NCBI RefSeq assembly: GCF_018070345.1
Contig: NZ_JAGPXX010000001.1
Coordinates: 248,001-312,000 of the forward strand
Reading direction: 5' to 3'
Source of the DNA: Streptomyces sp. F63
Lineage (GTDB): Bacteria > Actinomycetota > Actinomycetes > Streptomycetales > Streptomycetaceae
DNA: 64,000 nucleotides
Shown: positions 50,201 to 59,036 of the stretch, piece by piece
Position numbering within the stretch: position 1 is the stretch's first letter
Layout: each line of letters begins with the position of its first letter
Notes under the pieces: generated by a model
Told to the model about the DNA's origin: nothing
Seen by the model: the letters and a program-made list of their open reading frames with translations, nothing else
Database searches by the model: none
Made by a program: the position numbers and the translations under genes

Positions 50201-52580
50201 CGAGCAGCAGCCGGTCCTGCTCGGCGAGCAGGGTGTCGAGGGCGGCGCCGAAGTGGACGGGAGCGGTGAGCTGGCCGGACCAGAAGGCGGGATCGGTGGC
50301 CTGGGCGTCCGTCATCAGGGCCCCGGTGGCGGCGGAGTGGACCGGAATGCGCGGCGGCCGCAGCTCCATCTGTGCCACGGCGCGGTGGTACGCGTCGGCG
50401 GCCTCGGCCATGCCGGGGCTGTGGAAGGCGTGGGAGGTGTTGATCCGGCGGGAGGTCAGACCGGCCTCGCGCGCGGCTGCCGCGAAGGCGTGCAGGTCCT
50501 CCGTGCCGCCGGCCACCACGACCTGTTCGGGGCCGTTGACGACGGCGATCGTGACGCCTTCGGTCATCAGCTGCCGCACCCGGTCCGCGGAGGCGGCCAC
50601 CGCGAGCATGGCGCCCGCGGGCTGCGCCTCCATGGCACGGGCCCGGACGGCCACCGCGCGGACGGCGTCGGACAGGGACAGCACGTCGGCGACGGCTGCC
50701 GCGGTCACTTCACCGATGCTGTGGCCGAGCAGTGCCGTGGGACGGACACCCCAGGACATCCACATCCGGGCGAGGGCGTATTCGACGGCGAACAGCAGCG
50801 GCTGGGCCTTGAGGGTGCTCTGCAGGTCGGCGTCCCGGGCCGCCTCGCGCCACCACTGCCGCAGGGGCAGGCCCTCGGCCTGGAAGAGGTTCAGCACCTC
50901 GTCGAACGGGGCGGCGAAGGACGGCTCGTGGTCGTAGAGGTCGTGGGCCATGCCCGCGTGCTGACTGCCCTGGCCGGGGAAGAGGAAGGCGATCGCGCCC
51001 GGCCGGTCGCGGGAGGTGCCGACGACCGCGGCGGACCGGGGGTCGGTGAGGACGGCCACCGCCTCGGCAGCGCCGGTGGCTACCGCGGCGCCGCGGACCG
51101 GGTGGGCCGTGCGGCCGCGCTGGAGGGTGTCGACGCTGGCCGCGAACTCGCCCTCGCCGACGGCCGCGAAGTGGTCCGCCAGGCGTTCCCGGTAGGTGTC
51201 GGCCGCCTGCGGGGTGCGGGCCGACCACACCACCAGGCGGGGGCTGCCGTCGTGCCGCGGCAGCGGGCGCGGTGGCGCCTCCTCCAGCACGGCGTGGACG
51301 TTGGTGCCGCCGATGCCGAGCGAGCTGACGCCGGCGAAGCGGGGCCTTCCGGGCGTGCTCGGCCAGTCCTGGGCTTCGACGGGCAGCCGGAAGGGGGAGC
51401 CGTCCAGCTCCAGCTTGGGGTTGGGCCGGTCGAGGTTGACGTTGCCCGGAATGCGCTCGTTGACCAGCGAGAGCACCACCTTGATCAGGGAGGTGACACC
51501 GGCGGCGTGGCCGAGGTGGCCCACGTTGCCCTTGACGGAGGTCAAGGCGCAGCCGCCCGGCTCCGGATCCTCGGAGAACATCCGGAACGCCTCGTTGAGG
51601 GCGGTGACTTCGATCGGGTCACCGAGCACGGTGCCGGTGCCGTGGCTCTCGACGAGGGAGATGTCGCCCGCGTCGATACCGGCCATGCTGATCGCCTCGG
51701 CGATGACGGCGACCTGCCCCGTCACGCTGGGCGCGGTGTAGCCGACCTTCTCGGCGCCGTCGTTGTTGACGGCGGTGGACCGCAACACCGCCAGGACGCG
51801 GTCGCCGTCGGCCAGCGCGTCGGAGAGCCGGCGCAGGACGACCACTCCGGCGCCGCTGCCGAAGACCGTCCCGGAGGCGTCGGCGTCGAACGGACGGCAG
51901 CGGCCGTCCTTGGTGAGCGGTCCGCCTTCGGACCAGTAGTGGCCGTGGCCAAGGGGGAGTTCCACGTCCGCGCCGCCGGCCAGGGCGAGTTCGCACTCGC
52001 CCGCGCGGAGGGACTGGGCGGCGAGGTGCACGGCGACGAGGGAACTGGAGCAGGCCGTCTGCACGGTCATGCTCGGGCCGTGCAGACCGAGCTTGTACGA
52101 GACGAGGGTGGCGGCGGAGTCGGCGTTGTTGAGGGCGCCTCGGGACATGCCCGTGGTGCTGCGCGCCCGCCCGTCGTCCGGGTCCGCCAGCCGCCCCTGG
52201 TAGGTGTTGGTCCCGACCGAGCCGAAGACGCCGACGTCGGGCAGTGAGCCGGGGACGTGCCCGGCATTCTCCAGCGCCGCGTGTGCCGTCTCCAGGAACA
52301 ACCTGATCTGCGGGTCGGCGATCTCGGCGTCCCGCGGGGTGAAGCCGAAGAGCCCGGCGTCGAAACGGTCGAGGTCGGCGGCCTGGGCGACCGCCTTGAC
52401 GTAGTCGGGGTCGGTCAGGGCGGCCTCGGTCACGCCGTTGGCGCGCAGCGCGTCGTCGTCGAGCGGTTCGACAGAGTCGGTCCCCGCCATGAGGTTGCGC
52501 CAGAACTCGTCGGCGCTCCGGGCTCCGGGGAACCGGCCGGCGAGGCCGATGATGGCTATGGGGTCGGGCAGTTCGTTCAT
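47211..52580 (-). CDS. Type I polyketide synthase, KS-AT-KR-DH-ACP
   Basis: The 1789-residue single module contains: KS (1-430; Cys177 in TACSSS, His313 in ESHGTGT, His355 in GNVGHLGH); AT (530-830; Ser621 in GHSIGE, and HAFH at 717-720, which indicates malonyl-CoA); a spacer with an inactive-looking KR-like subdomain (about 930-1120); KR (about 1140-1330; GGLGGLG, Ser1277/1278, Tyr1291 and Asn1295 in DYAAGNAFLD); a DH-like double hot-dog (about 1340-1610; HRMDGTPVMPG with His1361, second half HPTLLDAATAYA); and a carrier domain (1717-1789; Ser1747 in FFELGGNSL). The order KR before DH is unusual. The ATG overlaps the NRPS stop (ATGA). The module probably extends an NRPS-bound intermediate by two carbons and reduces it. 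Confidence 0.93.
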   Translation of the reverse strand: MNELPDPIAIIGLAGRFPGARSADEFWRNLMAGTDSVEPLDDDALRANGVTEAALTDPDYVKAVAQAADLDRFDAGLFGFTPRDAEIADPQIRLFLETAHAALENAGHVPGSLPDVGVFGSVGTNTYQGRLADPDDGRARSTTGMSRGALNNADSAATLVSYKLGLHGPSMTVQTACSSSLVAVHLAAQSLRAGECELALAGGADVELPLGHGHYWSEGGPLTKDGRCRPFDADASGTVFGSGAGVVVLRRLSDALADGDRVLAVLRSTAVNNDGAEKVGYTAPSVTGQVAVIAEAISMAGIDAGDISLVESHGTGTVLGDPIEVTALNEAFRMFSEDPEPGGCALTSVKGNVGHLGHAAGVTSLIKVVLSLVNERIPGNVNLDRPNPKLELDGSPFRLPVEAQDWPSTPGRPRFAGVSSLGIGGTNVHAVLEEAPPRPLPRHDGSPRLVVWSARTPQAADTYRERLADHFAAVGEGEFAASVDTLQRGRTAHPVRGAAVATGAAEAVAVLTDPRSAAVVGTSRDRPGAIAFLFPGQGSQHAGMAHDLYDHEPSFAAPFDEVLNLFQAEGLPLRQWWREAARDADLQSTLKAQPLLFAVEYALARMWMSWGVRPTALLGHSIGEVTAAAVADVLSLSDAVRAVAVRARAMEAQPAGAMLAVAASADRVRQLMTEGVTIAVVNGPEQVVVAGGTEDLHAFAAAAREAGLTSRRINTSHAFHSPGMAEAADAYHRAVAQMELRPPRIPVHSAATGALMTDAQATDPAFWSGQLTAPVHFGAALDTLLAEQDRLLLEVGPGRTLTALARRHPAVQDGGHVLAATLPQRRVQSPGDRRSVLNALATVWTDGHDVAWDGVNGGTPWLRTEVPGYPYQRERYWVEPNAVRPSATEPAAVPAALPAGPAEPQVVSPFSIARWTEEPPSAARPEPARGTRGGTHAVVLLPADRTASVDLLARLSQAGLRVVPVWAGEGFGEVAGGFTVRPAHAEDLRSLLGTLADRQTVPELVVHGWTLGAASAADVEQALELGFHTVTELVRQAGRALGGSVQPALTVVTERSVDVSGDEPVEAAHAMLTGLVRTLAKENPRAAARLIDLGTGVGEEETVQELRRWPDSGLVALRGDRRWLPVETPYRPEPLEANPLRRGGVYLITGGLGGLGLSVAKGLASSGLRPRLVLLGRGGVLARAAREELEQFGAVVLARSCDVTDTAALTTVVDEVTEEHGPVHGVFHLAGIAGDAMVQFSDRDRAQRTLAPKVAGTLALREVFEGRRTLDFFVGFSSRAALDGLVGSGDYAAGNAFLDAWVRSARINADRLLSINWPSWTDVGMAVEGLADDERRRVAEKGGVHWSVDVSAEAFPVLDEHRMDGTPVMPGTAYLDLAIGAYRSEVLGGAEGSVRVSDAVFLRPLAVPAVRRLEIAFAPDPAGGHAFTITSTPVGGPGAVLKHVTGRIGPATAERRRVDLRALLASVPDSSPSALKSGRLAFALGPRWHTVEEVRTTSADRELRVVALALPEEFAAEAGQHAVHPTLLDAATAYARDIEREDPHLPFLYRELTVHEELPPKLFSKVRRKNSARDTIAADIELIAPDGRVVAEITGFMMRRITGDVLGGADTQEAAAPAGPRPEGIPPQTGLDLLFELLGGHTPRQVAVRPFREEAPLPLGDTVTTVPGGGSPTATSAAAEPPAEWAAVAAASGGETPAPASDPGLAAAPSAARAASVDDRVAALWSAMLGIGNVAPDDDFFELGGNSLTAVELMSHLRAEFGIDLSIAAMFDFPTPRTLAEELRRLGSS

Positions 52581-55500
52581 GAGTTTTCCCCAGTGTCCTG
52601 GTAAAGGTGTCGTCGGATGTCGAGTCGGCGCCGGGCGGCGGACCCGGCCCCGGGCGGGGCCGTGATGGAGCGACCCGGGCCCGGAATGCGGGCGGCGGTA
52701 CGGTCCGCCCTCCGGTCCGCGCCCCCTGAGCGTCCGTCGGCAGGGGCGTCGAGGACTGCGGCGAGGCGGCTCAGAGTGGGACGGGCGAACAGCTCGGTCA
52801 CCGGTACGTCAAGGCCCAGCCGCTCCCGCAGCAGCCCGTGCAGCCGCACGAGGCCGATCGAGGTCAGCCCGGCGTCGAAGAAGTTCTCGTCGGGTCCCAG
52901 GTCCCGGCCGAGCACCTCGCGGGCGAGCGCGGCGAGGCGCCCGCCGTCCTGCCCGGCGGTGTCGACGGCCGCGGTGGCGGTGGCGGTGGGCAGGGCGGTG
53001 CTGCCGGCGGCGGAGACCTTGTGGTTGTGGTCCATGCCGAGCCGGTCCACCACGCGTACGACGGCGGGGACTGCGTGGGCGGGCAGCAGGCGGCGCAGGT
53101 GGGTGCGCAGCCCGTCGGGGTCCGGGAGGGCGGCGCCGTGCGGCACCACGTGGAGGGTCAGCACGCCGCCGACGGCGTTGGCCTCGAAGGTGGCCAGCGC
53201 ACGGGCGACGGAGTCGTGGCTCAGGGCGGCGGCCTCGATCTCCTCCGGGGCCACCCGGAAGCCGTCGACGAGGAACTGCCGGTCCGCGCGGCCTTCGATG
53301 TGGACCCGGCCCGCCGGATCGCGCCGTCCCAGGTCACCGGTGTGGAACCGGCGGACGCCGGGTCCCGTCCCGGCCGTGAACGCGTCGCCGCGCTCGCCGT
53401 CGTCCAGGTACCCCAGGGCCACCCTCGGCCCCTCGACCACGACGCCGCCCCGGCGCCCCGGTTCCACCGGGCGGCCCGCCTCGTCGAGGACGAGGAGCCG
53501 GTTGCCGCCGAACCCGTCGCCCACCGGGAGGACCGCGGTGTCGGGCAGGGACGGATCGGGCTCCTGGCCGAGTTCGGCGACGGTGGCGCCGGAGGCGATC
53601 TGCGGGGTCTCCGTGGCGCCGTAGGCGTTGACGATCCGGGCGCCGGTGAGACGGCGGAGCCGGCGTACGAGCCCCGCCGTCAGGGGGGCGCCACCGCAGA
53701 CCACCAGCCGCAGCGCGTCGAGCCGGGCCGCCGGGCCGCCGGCCGCGGTGACGAGTTCGAGGAGGGCCGGGGTGGCGTGCAGGACGGTGATCCGGCTCTC
53801 GTCCAGGAAGCGGACGAGCCGGTCGGGCGACCGGAAGACGCCGTCGGGCGGCACCACGAGCGTGCCGCCCGCGCGCAGCGGTACGAACAGGTCGCGCAGC
53901 AGGGGGTCGTGGCCCGGCCCGGCCAGCAGCGCGACCCGGTCGGCGGCCCCCGGCGCGAACTCCTCCGCGTACCGGTCGAGGGAGGCTTCGAGGACCCCGC
54001 GGCCGGCCACCACGGCGGCCGGGTGCCCGCTGGTGCCCGAGGTGAACAGGATGTGGCTCGCGTCGGGCAGCCGCCCCCCCGGCGTCGGGCCGGCCACCGG
54101 ACGAGGGACCGCTTCGGCCGTGGCACTGTCCAGGAGCAGGCAGGGCCGGACCGCGTCCCGCTGTTCGCGCAGCCGGGCGGCGGGCAGAGCGGCGTCCGAC
54201 AGGGCGGGTACGGCGCCCGCCGCCCAGGTCGCCAGCAGGGCGACGGGCAGTTGGGGCGTGCGGCGCGAGGCCACGTCCACCACGGCACCGCCGGCGGCTC
54301 CGGCCGACACCAGCCGGGCCGTGAGGGCGTCCACCCGGTCGACGAGTTCCCGGTAGGTCATGACCGGAGCGCCGTCCTGCTCCACGGCCACCGCGTCGGG
54401 CGTGTCGGCCGCCCTGGCCCGGACACTGTCCACCAGCGGCCGTGCGGCCGGGTGCGCGGGGAGGGCGGGGGCCGGGTCCGGGACGGGCCCGAGCGGTCCG
54501 AGGGCTGCGTCCGGCTCCTCCAGCAGACGGGTCAGCGCGTGCCCGACCTGGTCGAGGACCTCACGGGCGACGTCCCCCGCCACTCGGTCGGTGGCGTGGA
54601 CGAGCTCCAGGCGGTAGCCGTCCTCCCGACGCAGGTAGAAGTTCAGGTCGAACAGGGCGGCGTGACCGGGCGGCTGATGACGCGTGGCCTCCAGGTCCCC
54701 GAAGCGCGGGGGCGGCGGGGTGCGGGTGACGTCGTTGACCCACACCTGGAAGAGGGGGTTGCGCGTGGGGTCGCCGGCCAGTCCCAGGGCGTCCGCCAGG
54801 ACGTCGAAGGGCGGCGCCCCGTGTTCGTAGGCCTCCAGGTGGCGCTCCGCCGCGTGCCGCAGCAGGCCGGCGGCATCGGTCTGGTCGCCCACGTCGAGCC
54901 GGACGGGCAGCGTGGTGAGCAGGAACCCGAAGAGGTCCTCGTCCCGGTGGCCGCGGCGCACCGAGGCCGGCATGCCCAGGACGACGCTCTCGCGGGAAGT
55001 CCAGACCGACAGGACCAGACCCACGCAGGCCAGCAGGAGGGTGGCCGGGGTGGCGCGGTGCGTGCGCAGCAGGGCGTCGATCCGGTCGGAGGTCCGGGCG
55101 TCGAAGCGGAGGACGGCGCCGGAGCCGGTGGAGTCGGGGACGGTGGAGGGCTGGGGGGCGAAGGGCAGTCCGCTCCGGGCGGGCATACCGTCCAGGTGGC
55201 GCCGCCAGAACTCCAGGTCCTCCGGCCAGCCGCGGACGGCGTCGGGGTCGGCGACCGCGCGGCGCGCGTGGTCGGCGAAGCGGGGGGCCTCTCCCGGTGG
55301 AGCGGCACCGGCGTAGGCGGCGGCCAGGCCGGCGAACATCAGGTCGACGCTGTGCTGGTCGCAGACCATGTGGTGGACGGAGAGCACCAGGTAGACGGCG
55401 TCGCTGTCGGTGCACTCCAGCAGCCCCGCGCGGAACAGCGGCGCCCGGTCCAGGGGGATGGTCTGACGGGCGATCCTCCGTACGAACGCGTCCGCGTCGG

Positions 55501-56377
55501 CCTCGGGGCCGGTCGCGGTCTGCCACACGGGGGTGACCGGCCGGTCGTACACCAGACGGGCCTCGCCGTGGGCCGGGCCGCCGACCTCGGCGCGCAGCAG
55601 GTCGTGGCGCCGGACCACCGCGGCGAGGGCCGCGTCCAGCCGGGCGCGGTCGGGCCGCCCGGCCAGGCGCAGGGACCCGACCACGTTGTAGGCGGAGGGG
55701 TCCGGCATCACGTGGCTGAGCAGGTGCAGCCGCCGCTGCGCCGGGGTCAGGGGGCCGGTCTCAGGGCCGGGGGCACGGTCTCCGCCCGGGCCGGTCACGA
55801 GGTGCGGCGCCGGTTCCGGTTCGGCGGGGCGGGCGGTACGGGGCGCGTCGGCCACGTACGCCTCCAGTCGCTCCAGGGAGGCGTTCTCGGCCAGCAGCAG
55901 CCGGAGCGGTACGTCGACCCCCAGTTCCTCGGCGATCCTGGCGCGCAGGCGCACGGCGAGCAGCGAGTGCCCGCCGAGAGTCAGGAAGCCGTGCCCGCTG
56001 TCCGACAGGTCGGTGTCACGGCCGAGTTCGCCCCACCACACCCGGGCGAGCGGGGTGGCCGCGGTCAGGGCCGGCGGGGTGTCCGGGGCGCGCCGCCACC
56101 ACGCGGCGAGCGAGCGGACGAGCTCCTCCCCGTCGTCTCCGGCCGGTGCCTGCGGCAGCTCGGGCAGCCAGCGGAACCCCTGGGGGTGTTCCGCGGCGGG
56201 CAGATGGTCGGACAGGTGGTCGCGCAGCTCGGCGAGCGGCACGGTCGGGCCGGCCGCCACGAGCGCGGCGACGGTTTCCGGCGCACCGCCGGAACGGCCC
56301 GGGACGGTGACCACAGCGGCACGGTCGATGCCCGGGTGGGCGGCGAGCACAGCCTCGATCCGCGAGGTGTTCTGCAC
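52577..56377 (-). CDS. NRPS: A-tail-PCP-C-A-PCP
   Basis: The 1266-residue protein begins with the C-terminal end of an adenylation domain (residues about 5-90, RIEAVLAAHPGIDRAAVV; the A10 lysine is not recognisable) and a carrier domain (Ser138 in FLTLGGHSLL). A condensation domain follows (about 205-640, active site HHMVCDQHS with His336 and Asp340), then a full adenylation domain (about 660-1120; A3 LFTSGTSGHP, A5 NAYGATET, A7 FHTGDLGRRDP, A10-like HNHKVS) and a second carrier (about 1150-1225, FFDAGLTSIG). The GTG start has GGAGGAA upstream. Substrate-pocket residues, aligned by eye, read about D-P-R-H-V-G-A-Q-I and fit no amino acid I can name. The stop overlaps the PKS start, so the PKS acts next in the line. 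Confidence 0.92.
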   Translation of the reverse strand: MQNTSRIEAVLAAHPGIDRAAVVTVPGRSGGAPETVAALVAAGPTVPLAELRDHLSDHLPAAEHPQGFRWLPELPQAPAGDDGEELVRSLAAWWRRAPDTPPALTAATPLARVWWGELGRDTDLSDSGHGFLTLGGHSLLAVRLRARIAEELGVDVPLRLLLAENASLERLEAYVADAPRTARPAEPEPAPHLVTGPGGDRAPGPETGPLTPAQRRLHLLSHVMPDPSAYNVVGSLRLAGRPDRARLDAALAAVVRRHDLLRAEVGGPAHGEARLVYDRPVTPVWQTATGPEADADAFVRRIARQTIPLDRAPLFRAGLLECTDSDAVYLVLSVHHMVCDQHSVDLMFAGLAAAYAGAAPPGEAPRFADHARRAVADPDAVRGWPEDLEFWRRHLDGMPARSGLPFAPQPSTVPDSTGSGAVLRFDARTSDRIDALLRTHRATPATLLLACVGLVLSVWTSRESVVLGMPASVRRGHRDEDLFGFLLTTLPVRLDVGDQTDAAGLLRHAAERHLEAYEHGAPPFDVLADALGLAGDPTRNPLFQVWVNDVTRTPPPPRFGDLEATRHQPPGHAALFDLNFYLRREDGYRLELVHATDRVAGDVAREVLDQVGHALTRLLEEPDAALGPLGPVPDPAPALPAHPAARPLVDSVRARAADTPDAVAVEQDGAPVMTYRELVDRVDALTARLVSAGAAGGAVVDVASRRTPQLPVALLATWAAGAVPALSDAALPAARLREQRDAVRPCLLLDSATAEAVPRPVAGPTPGGRLPDASHILFTSGTSGHPAAVVAGRGVLEASLDRYAEEFAPGAADRVALLAGPGHDPLLRDLFVPLRAGGTLVVPPDGVFRSPDRLVRFLDESRITVLHATPALLELVTAAGGPAARLDALRLVVCGGAPLTAGLVRRLRRLTGARIVNAYGATETPQIASGATVAELGQEPDPSLPDTAVLPVGDGFGGNRLLVLDEAGRPVEPGRRGGVVVEGPRVALGYLDDGERGDAFTAGTGPGVRRFHTGDLGRRDPAGRVHIEGRADRQFLVDGFRVAPEEIEAAALSHDSVARALATFEANAVGGVLTLHVVPHGAALPDPDGLRTHLRRLLPAHAVPAVVRVVDRLGMDHNHKVSAAGSTALPTATATAAVDTAGQDGGRLAALAREVLGRDLGPDENFFDAGLTSIGLVRLHGLLRERLGLDVPVTELFARPTLSRLAAVLDAPADGRSGGADRRADRTAARIPGPGRSITAPPGAGSAARRRLDIRRHLYQDTGENS

Positions 56378-56505
56378 GCTTCCTCCGTAGGAAGTCTCGG
56401 ATGAGCAAGCCGGGACAAGGGGGCGGGTGGGACGGCCCGGGCGCTACCGGGGCGGTCCGGTCGGGCAGCCGGGCGACCGGCCGGGTACGGCGGTCGGCCG
56501 GGCCG

Positions 56506-57288
56506 TCAGGCGAAGTCGTCACCGCCGCCGGCCCGGGCACGGCGCACCTGCCAGGCGACGACCAGCCAGGCCAGCAGCAGCCAGGCGGCGCCGACCGCCG
56601 CCTCGGCGAGCAGGTGACCGGCCCAGGGTTCCCCGGCCATGCCGCTCCGGACGGCGAGCAGTCCGTTGCGCACGGGCAGGACGGTGCCGAGTGCGTCGAC
56701 CCAGGGCAGGCGGCCGGGCGGGAGCAGCACCCCGCTGGCAAGGAGCACCAGGTAGGCGAGCAGGTTGCCCGCGAGGCCGTCGGCGCGCCGCCCGACGGCC
56801 AGGGCGGCGCCGGCCAGCCCGGCCGCGCTGGTCGTCCACGCCATCAGGAGGTAGACCGGCAGCCAGGGCAGCAGCGCGGGCAGGGTGCCGGTGAGCCCGG
56901 TCAGGGGTGCCACGACGACCATGGCGACGACGCAGTAGAGGAGTCCGAGCCCGGTGTAGGGCAGGGAGCGCACGAGGAAGACGGGGAAGGCGGGGAGCCG
57001 TCCGCCGCGGATCCGGTAGAAGGTGCCGGACCATTTGTCGAGCATGGGGACGTCCATCACCGCCACCGCTCCCGACAGGGTCAGGATGACGGCGAGGGAG
57101 CCGATGAACGCGAAGGCCGGATCGGCGAGGCCGATGACCCTGCCCAGCACGGTGAAGAACAGGCACTGCAGGACGGCGCGCGGGAGCAGGGCCGTCAAGA
57201 CGATCACGGGCGGGTTCTCGACCCGGAACTCCCACCAGCCGAAGCGTGCCACCACGGAGAACCGCCACAGCGTCTCAGACCAGTTCAA
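56506..57288 (-). CDS. ABC-2 type exporter permease
   Basis: The 260-residue protein has six predicted membrane helices (first near 25-50, last near 230-250) and the ABC-2 permease pattern. It begins with a TTG at 57288, directly preceded by a strong AAGGAGGGG site. It overlaps the other permease by 14 bp and follows the ABC ATPase, forming the three-gene exporter of the biosynthetic cluster. It probably exports the product and confers self-resistance, which is inferred from context. Confidence 0.87.
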   Translation of the reverse strand: MNWSETLWRFSVVARFGWWEFRVENPPVIVLTALLPRAVLQCLFFTVLGRVIGLADPAFAFIGSLAVILTLSGAVAVMDVPMLDKWSGTFYRIRGGRLPAFPVFLVRSLPYTGLGLLYCVVAMVVVAPLTGLTGTLPALLPWLPVYLLMAWTTSAAGLAGAALAVGRRADGLAGNLLAYLVLLASGVLLPPGRLPWVDALGTVLPVRNGLLAVRSGMAGEPWAGHLLAEAAVGAAWLLLAWLVVAWQVRRARAGGGDDFA

Positions 57289-58057
57289 GGGTCCCCTCCT
57301 TGCGTGCGCGGTCCACGACCCGGACGAACGAGGCGATGGCCAGGGCGAAGTAGCCAGCGGTCAGCGCGGTGAGCATGCCGAGCGCACCGAGGTCGACGTG
57401 CCCGGCGGCCGCGCCGGCCAGGAACTCCTGCGCCCAGCTCAGGCTGATCAGCGTGGAGATCCAGCTGACGGAGCCGGGGAGCAGGTCGGAGGGGACGAGG
57501 AGACCGCCCAGCAGGAACACCGGGTACATGAGGGCCGCGGACACCTGGAAGCCGTACTGGGTGAGCAGCAGCACACAGGCCAGCAACATGCCGAGTGCCG
57601 CCCCGGAGACGACGGTGACGGCACTGCCGAGAAGCAGCCACCCGGGATGGGCGAGGGTGATCCGCACACCGGTGAGGAGGAGGGTCACGGTCACGGACGC
57701 GGCGATGACGGCGACTCCCCGCAGGGTGGCACCGAGGCATTTGCCGAGGAGGACGAGGAAGCCCGGGCGCACGCTGGTGACGCTGGCGGCGAGTGTGCCG
57801 TAGTGGAGTTCGAGGCGGAGGATGCCCCCCGCCACCCAGACGGTGCTGGCCCACAGCGAGGTGAGGAGCACGCCGATCGTCCATCGGGTCACGGTCTCGG
57901 CCGACTGGTCGGACCGTGACCCGACCGTGACCAGGATGAGCACGACGGGCTGGACGACACCGATGACGAGGCCGAGGTGGTTGCCGCTCATCTCCCGGAT
58001 CTGCATCCGGGCACAGGTCCACAGGACCCAGGCGGTACCCGCGATGCGGCTAGCCAT
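57275..58057 (-). CDS. ABC-2 type exporter permease
   Basis: The 260-residue membrane protein has six hydrophobic segments and the ABC-2 membrane domain features, with the longest helices at about 105-130 and 140-165 and a final helix near 225-247. The ATG overlaps the end of the ATPase gene by eight bases. With the other permease it would form a heterodimeric channel for the ATPase. Confidence 0.88.
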   Translation of the reverse strand: MASRIAGTAWVLWTCARMQIREMSGNHLGLVIGVVQPVVLILVTVGSRSDQSAETVTRWTIGVLLTSLWASTVWVAGGILRLELHYGTLAASVTSVRPGFLVLLGKCLGATLRGVAVIAASVTVTLLLTGVRITLAHPGWLLLGSAVTVVSGAALGMLLACVLLLTQYGFQVSAALMYPVFLLGGLLVPSDLLPGSVSWISTLISLSWAQEFLAGAAAGHVDLGALGMLTALTAGYFALAIASFVRVVDRARKEGTLELV

Positions 58058-59018
58058 GGCGCGTCCCCCCGAGTTCGAAGCAGGCGTAGGCGTCCTCCAG
58101 GCGGAGCGGTGCCACGTCCATGACGAGGATCTCGCTGCTGTCGACCAGGCCGCTGAGTCGGCCGAGCGCCTCGGCGCCCCAGTCGCGGACCCTGAGCCGG
58201 GCGGTCCAGACGGGCCCGTCGGTGGTGACCTCGTCGACGACGAGGCAGTCCCCGTCGCCGGCGGCCGCGTCGCGGGCGGGCGCGGGACCCCGGCCGCGCA
58301 CCGTGACGGTGGCGATGTATCCGGCGGTCTTCGCGAATTCGGGGACGGTCATCGAGTCGATGACCCGGCCGCCGTCGAGGAGGACCACCCGCCCCGCGAG
58401 CCGCTCGATGTCGAGCAGGTAGTGGCTGGTGAGGAGGACGGACACGCCCTCGTCGCGCAGTCCGGCGACGACGGTGCGGACCCGCTCGGCCTCGACCGGG
58501 TCGAGGCCGACCGTGGGCTCGTCGAGCAGCAGCAGCCGGGGCCGTGCCACCAGGCCGATGGCCAGGTGGAGGCGCTGCTTCATGCCCTTGGAGTACGTCT
58601 GCACGGGCCGGTCGGCGGCTTCGGAGAGGCCCGCCTCGGCCAATGCCCCGTCCACCCGTGCGGCAAGTCCGCGGCGGCCGTGGCCGCCGAGCATGGTGAA
58701 GAAGACGAGGTTCTCCCGCCCGGTGAGCCGCCGGTACAGGCCCCGGTCACCGCCGAAGACGGCGACGGTGCTGCGCCGGACGGCGTTCACGTCCCGCACG
58801 ACGTCGTGGCCGAAGACCCGGACGGTGCCGCTGGTGGGCAGCAGGAGCGTGCTGATGATCTGGGTGAGGGTCGTCTTGCCGGCGCCGTTGCCGCCGAGCA
58901 GGCCGACCACCTCGCCCTCGTCGACGTGGAAGGAGACCTCGCGCAGCGCGGTGACCTCCTTGCCCTTCTCGCGGAACACCCTGCCGAGGTTCTCGATCTC
59001 CACGGTGGGTCGGGACAT
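58050..59018 (-). CDS. ABC exporter ATPase
   Basis: The 322-residue protein has all ABC ATPase motifs: Walker [10 protein letters not shown] (about 42-50), signature [12 protein letters not shown] (an SxGxxQ variant), Walker [14 protein letters not shown], and the H-loop [11 protein letters not shown]. The C-terminal 90 residues are the regulatory extension found in DrrA-like drug exporters. The ATG has an AAGGAC-type site. It lies 18 bp after the phosphatase stop, so it belongs to the same transcript. Its likely job is export of the cluster product. Confidence 0.92.
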   Translation of the reverse strand: MSRPTVEIENLGRVFREKGKEVTALREVSFHVDEGEVVGLLGGNGAGKTTLTQIISTLLLPTSGTVRVFGHDVVRDVNAVRRSTVAVFGGDRGLYRRLTGRENLVFFTMLGGHGRRGLAARVDGALAEAGLSEAADRPVQTYSKGMKQRLHLAIGLVARPRLLLLDEPTVGLDPVEAERVRTVVAGLRDEGVSVLLTSHYLLDIERLAGRVVLLDGGRVIDSMTVPEFAKTAGYIATVTVRGRGPAPARDAAAGDGDCLVVDEVTTDGPVWTARLRVRDWGAEALGRLSGLVDSSEILVMDVAPLRLEDAYACFELGGTRHG

Positions 59019-59036
59019 GTCCTTGTCTCCCTGTGC

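Noticed and set aside
53650..54100. Naming the amino acid activated by the complete adenylation domain
   Set aside because: The pocket residues could only be aligned by eye and do not match a code I can recall with confidence.
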